5,883 bases of DNA from NCBI GenBank assembly GCA_021202835.1, contig JAJQCI010000082.1:1-5883 (forward strand). The letters run 5' to 3'. How positions within the stretch are numbered: the stretch's first letter is position 1; every line of letters begins with the position of its first letter. The position numbers and the translations under genes are program-made. Source of the stretch: Clostridiales bacterium. GTDB taxonomy: Bacteria > Bacillota > Clostridia > Lachnospirales > CAG-274. Of this stretch, positions 5,291-5,883 are shown piece by piece. The notes under the pieces are model-generated. The model was not told where the DNA came from. It searched no databases and saw only the letters and a list, made by a program, of their open reading frames with translations.

Positions 5291-5403
5291 CGCAGTTTAT
5301 CAGCTGTGCTTTGTAAAATATCATTTAATTTTATTATGGCTTTTCGTCGAAAAAATATTTTTGAAATTTTTGTATTTTAAACATCTTAGTTTTCATAACG
5401 AAA
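5291..5403. other. Non-coding stretch between repeats
   Basis: AT-rich DNA without a ribosome binding site followed by a credible reading frame. The only structure seen is a short palindrome TTTTCG-T-CGAAAA at 5341-5353. Nothing else in it can be assigned. Confidence 0.4.
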
Positions 5404-5492
5404 CAGCTCAGCCGTGTAAGCGGCGCCGGCTGCTGAGCAGACACTTTGTGAGCTTTTGGCATACCTCCCATGTAAAACCTGCGGCTGAACTG
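5404..5492 (-). repeat. Palindromic repeat family, copy B (inverted)
   Basis: An 89-base unit with terminal inverted repeats CAGCTCAGCCG (5404-5414) and CGGCTGAACTG (5482-5492), matching at 10 of 11 positions. Read on the minus strand, it shares with copy C the blocks GCCAAAAGCTC, CAAA, GTCTGCT, CGCCG and ACGGCT in the same order and at nearly the same spacing. It is inverted relative to copies A and C. Confidence 0.7.
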
Positions 5493-5534
5493 TTGCTTCA
5501 TAACAAAAAATTTTCACTGCATTACTCGGAGCGC

Positions 5535-5563
5535 TTGACAATTTGTTTTTTTTGTGGCATAAT
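5535..5563 (+). promoter_or_regulatory. Promoter of the tRNA-Pro gene
   Basis: A perfect TTGACA at 5535-5540 and CATAAT at 5558-5563 (one mismatch) are separated by 17 bases. Transcription would begin near 5570, leaving a short 5' extension of about 9 bases for RNase P to remove. Confidence 0.8.
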
Positions 5564-5578
5564 GTATAGGTAATCAAA

Positions 5579-5652
5579 CGAAGCGTGGCTCAGTTTGGTA
5601 GAGCGCTGCGTTCGGGACGCAGAGGCCGCAGGTTCAAATCCTGTCGCTTCGA
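5579..5652 (+). tRNA. tRNA-Pro (anticodon CGG)
   Basis: The 74-base cloverleaf is complete: acceptor stem CGAAGCG/CGCTTCG, D arm GCTC/GAGC with the GG-containing loop, anticodon stem CTGCG/CGCAG around TTCGGGA, 5-base variable loop AGGCC, and T arm GCAGG/CCTGT with loop TTCAAAT. The anticodon CGG at 5613-5615 reads CCG proline codons. C1-G72 and discriminator A73 are the expected bacterial tRNA-Pro identity elements. The 3' CCA is not encoded and must be added enzymatically. The gene stands alone with its own promoter and terminator. Confidence 0.97.
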
Positions 5653-5666
5653 CTTATTTTAAGCTT

Positions 5667-5695
5667 TGGGATTGTTTTTACAATCCCATTTTTTT
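5667..5695 (+). terminator. Intrinsic terminator of the tRNA-Pro gene
   Basis: TGGGATTG (5667-5674) and CAATCCCA (5681-5688) form a perfect 8-base-pair stem with a 6-base loop, followed at once by seven T residues. It begins 15 bases after the tRNA. Confidence 0.93.
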
Positions 5696-5738
5696 AAATA
5701 TAAAAAAAGCAGCACTAAACTGCCGGAAAATCGTAACA

Positions 5739-5860
5739 ATTCAGCCTTGCCCTGCACGGGCGGAACGCCAAAAGCTCGCAAAACGTCTGCTACGCATCCG
5801 ACGCCGTTTAGACGGCTCAATTTTTGCGAGTATTTGGCGCTCCGCTCGTGCCTTGCTGAT
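5739..5860 (+). repeat. Palindromic repeat family, copy C (fully palindromic)
   Basis: A 122-base unit whose two ends are imperfect inverted repeats: the left arm from TCAGCCTTGC (5741) and the right arm ending GCCTTGCTGA (5859). The best-paired block is GCCAAAAGCTCGCAAAA (5767-5783) against the complement of 5823-5842, with 15 of 17 matching. A small hairpin GCCGT-TTAG-ACGGC at 5803-5816 forms the apex. The left two thirds align with copy B. The remaining sequence to the window end shows nothing further. Confidence 0.7.
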
Positions 5861-5883
5861 GGATTTCTGTATGAAAACTCTGG

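Noticed and set aside
5280..5577. Overlapping frames of 97 (plus) and 63 (minus) codons
   Set aside because: Both run through repeat copy B and the tRNA promoter, with no ribosome binding site and no recognisable protein features.

Overview
The window looks like core chromosome of a low-to-moderate GC Firmicute, most likely a gut-type member of the Clostridia (Oscillospiraceae/Lachnospiraceae breadth). The reasons are AGGAGG-type ribosome binding sites, near-consensus sigma-A promoters, a short-chain flavodoxin of the Megasphaera/Clostridium type followed by a DUF3793 gene, and palindromic intergenic repeats of a kind common in these genomes. The genus cannot be fixed from this sequence alone.

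Layout. (1) 1-1838, plus strand: a perfect-consensus promoter with a Rex-like palindrome just upstream drives a MATE-family efflux transporter and, 13 bases later, a small cysteine-rich CPCC protein. (2) 1839-2296: no gene. Most of it is a roughly 300-base imperfect palindrome (MITE-like, or a structured RNA) flanked by short direct repeats that overlap the stop codon of the CPCC gene. Two AT-rich palindromes follow. (3) 2297-3951, plus strand: promoter, leader of about 120 bases, pyruvate kinase (477 aa), and a strong terminator shared with the convergent operon. (4) 3989-5106, minus strand: a promoter, two nearly identical 18-bp palindromes in the leader, a flavodoxin gene and a DUF3793 gene, probably one operon under metal or redox control. 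(5) 5107-5883: a repeat-rich stretch with three copies of a short palindromic element flanking a single tRNA-Pro(CGG), which has its own promoter and terminator.

How the genes fit together. Pyruvate kinase is glycolytic housekeeping. Flavodoxin is the usual FMN replacement for ferredoxin under iron limitation, which suits fermentative metabolism with ferredoxin-linked pyruvate oxidation. The twin operators suggest iron-responsive control. The Rex-like site ahead of the MATE gene hints that this transporter is tied to NADH/NAD+ status.

I see no clearly new defence, mobile or biosynthetic system. The points most worth following up are the twin operators with flavodoxin-DUF3793, the Rex-like site on a MATE pump, and the two families of palindromic repeats.
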